Of a DNA stretch of 64,000 nucleotides, positions 63,423 through 64,000 are shown piece after piece (positions within the stretch are counted from its first letter, which is position 1; each line of letters opens with the position of its first letter). Source of the DNA: Gimesia aquarii (GTDB lineage: Bacteria > Planctomycetota > Planctomycetia > Planctomycetales > Planctomycetaceae); contig NZ_CP037422.1 of assembly GCF_007748175.1 (NCBI RefSeq), positions 2,501,231-2,565,230 of the forward strand, read 5' to 3'. The notes beneath the pieces are model-generated. The model saw only the letters and a program-made list of their open reading frames with translations, made no database searches and was not told the DNA's origin. The position numbers and the translations under genes were made by a program.

Positions 63423-63433
63423 GTGTCTGACAC
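63423..63433. repeat. REP-like short palindrome
   Basis: GTGTCTGACAC lies 20 bases after the HxlR stop. It has the same TC-x-GA centre as GGGGTCAGACCCC at 59266. It may be a single repeat unit rather than a terminator, though a T-rich stretch follows. Confidence 0.45.
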
Positions 63434-63585
63434 TTTTATTATCCCGATTATTTTTTAAATCATGCGGAATAAATCGGCTTGAGAAGCACTCTTAATAATA
63501 GTGACTTACTTACAGGCAATTTCGTGTCATTCGTAGTTGAAACATCAAGTCAGTCCCAACAGCACCTACCGGGAGGAAGAATTCC

Positions 63586-64000
63586 ATGTCCCGCATCTCC
63601 TGCATTGTAATGATAGTGACACTTCTGCTGTTAACAGGTTGTCCAACCGGTGGTATAGCCATTCCAATGGGTCCAAAAATCGATCTTCCTGACTCACGCT
63701 ACTATCTCCATCTATATGGCTCCACTTCCGAAGGTGAATACTTCTACGGACTCTTTGCGGATAATCCATTTCAGAGATATGAAACTCGCACACTCGGTCC
63801 TCTAAACATCGACGTCACAACAAATCCCACAGTTAAAGAAGAGGCTGATGAAGTCTACCGCATCACTTGGGGCAGCAAGCTCGATGCCCCCTTCACCGTC
63901 ATCGACGTCAAACATCGAAAATACGTGGAAGATTCCAACCCGGACAACAAACGCAATCAGCCATTCGAACCTTACCACTTTGAAAATCCTAACTGCCAGA
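63586..64000 (+). CDS. Lipoprotein, partial at window end
   Basis: The frame is open from the ATG at 63586 to the window edge (138 codons, no stop). GGGAGG sits about 10 bases upstream. The signal peptide (RISCIVMIVTLLLLTGC) ends in an LTGC lipobox, so the protein is lipidated at Cys19. The mature part is beta-rich, with YYLHLYGSTSEGEYFYGLF and EVYRITWGSKLDAPFTVIDV. The family is not recognised. The C-terminus lies outside the window. Confidence 0.75.
   Translation, partial: MSRISCIVMIVTLLLLTGCPTGGIAIPMGPKIDLPDSRYYLHLYGSTSEGEYFYGLFADNPFQRYETRTLGPLNIDVTTNPTVKEEADEVYRITWGSKLDAPFTVIDVKHRKYVEDSNPDNKRNQPFEPYHFENPNCQ

Noticed and set aside
1-64000. Search for CRISPR arrays, rRNA and restriction or phage-defence genes
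   Set aside because: No regularly spaced repeats, rRNA sequences or recognisable defence genes were seen by eye.

Overview
The window looks like a chromosomal segment of a planctomycete (Planctomycetota, probably a Gimesia-like member of Planctomycetaceae). The evidence is the set of families typical of that phylum: two DUF1501 Tat-exported proteins, a DUF1549/DUF1553 cytochrome-type protein (PSD1), a large PVC-type haem-binding dehydrogenase with HEAT repeats, a DUF1080-ThuA fusion, an ECF sigma factor overlapping a Ser/Thr kinase, and many secreted proteins known only in outline. Base composition is moderate (roughly 45-50% GC by eye), apart from a visibly GC-richer nitrilase gene near 58.2-59.3 kb. 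The genus assignment is an inference.

Layout. 1-2.3 kb: a papain-like (C1) peptidase cut by the window edge, a small partner-like protein and a wHTH-like unknown, all on the minus strand. 2.7-3.2, 14.0-14.3 and 23.1-24.0 kb: three decayed copies of one transposable element in the same orientation. They share a non-coding leader and carry different internal deletions. 3.2-13.5 kb: a minus-strand run of four exported proteins. It includes a 2039-residue protein whose N-terminus is Ig-like, whose middle is coiled coil and whose C-terminus reads like a secretin barrel, and a 736-residue protein with a LamG-like domain. 14.3-22.9 kb: an NtrC-type sigma-54 response regulator and its histidine kinase, a SulP transporter fused to a beta-carbonic anhydrase, a small membrane protein behind a clear sigma-54 promoter, a hemerythrin-like protein and an outer-membrane barrel. 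25.3 kb: the 3' end of a tRNA (Leu-like) with a terminator but no 5' half, which looks like an integration scar.

25.8-43.5 kb: a GAF protein, a DUF1501 protein, DinB-like and GNAT proteins, a thioredoxin-fold (RedB-like) protein translationally coupled to a hybrid histidine kinase, the PVC dehydrogenase and DUF1080-ThuA pair (probably polysaccharide or sugar metabolism), a phosphofructokinase with PPi-type residues, and accC/accB of acetyl-CoA carboxylase. 44.1-52.1 kb: a GntR/FCD regulator behind two adjacent palindromes, overlapping a PSD1-DUF1501 operon, then a sialate O-acetylesterase. 52.4-58.0 kb: a secreted subtilase with a Cys/His-rich tail, divergent from an ECF sigma factor and its overlapping kinase-FGE fusion. 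58.2-64.0 kb: an accessory stretch with the nitrilase, an OB-fold lipoprotein, REP-like palindromes, and two HxlR regulators, each divergent from a probable target (a thioredoxin-like protein and a short-chain dehydrogenase) with palindromic operator candidates in between. The window ends inside a lipoprotein gene.

The strongest candidates for something undescribed are the giant secretin-like protein and its exported neighbours, the Cys/His-tailed subtilase beside the ECF-kinase pair, and the sigma-54 driven SulP-carbonic anhydrase/hemerythrin region. No rRNA, complete tRNA or CRISPR array was seen.
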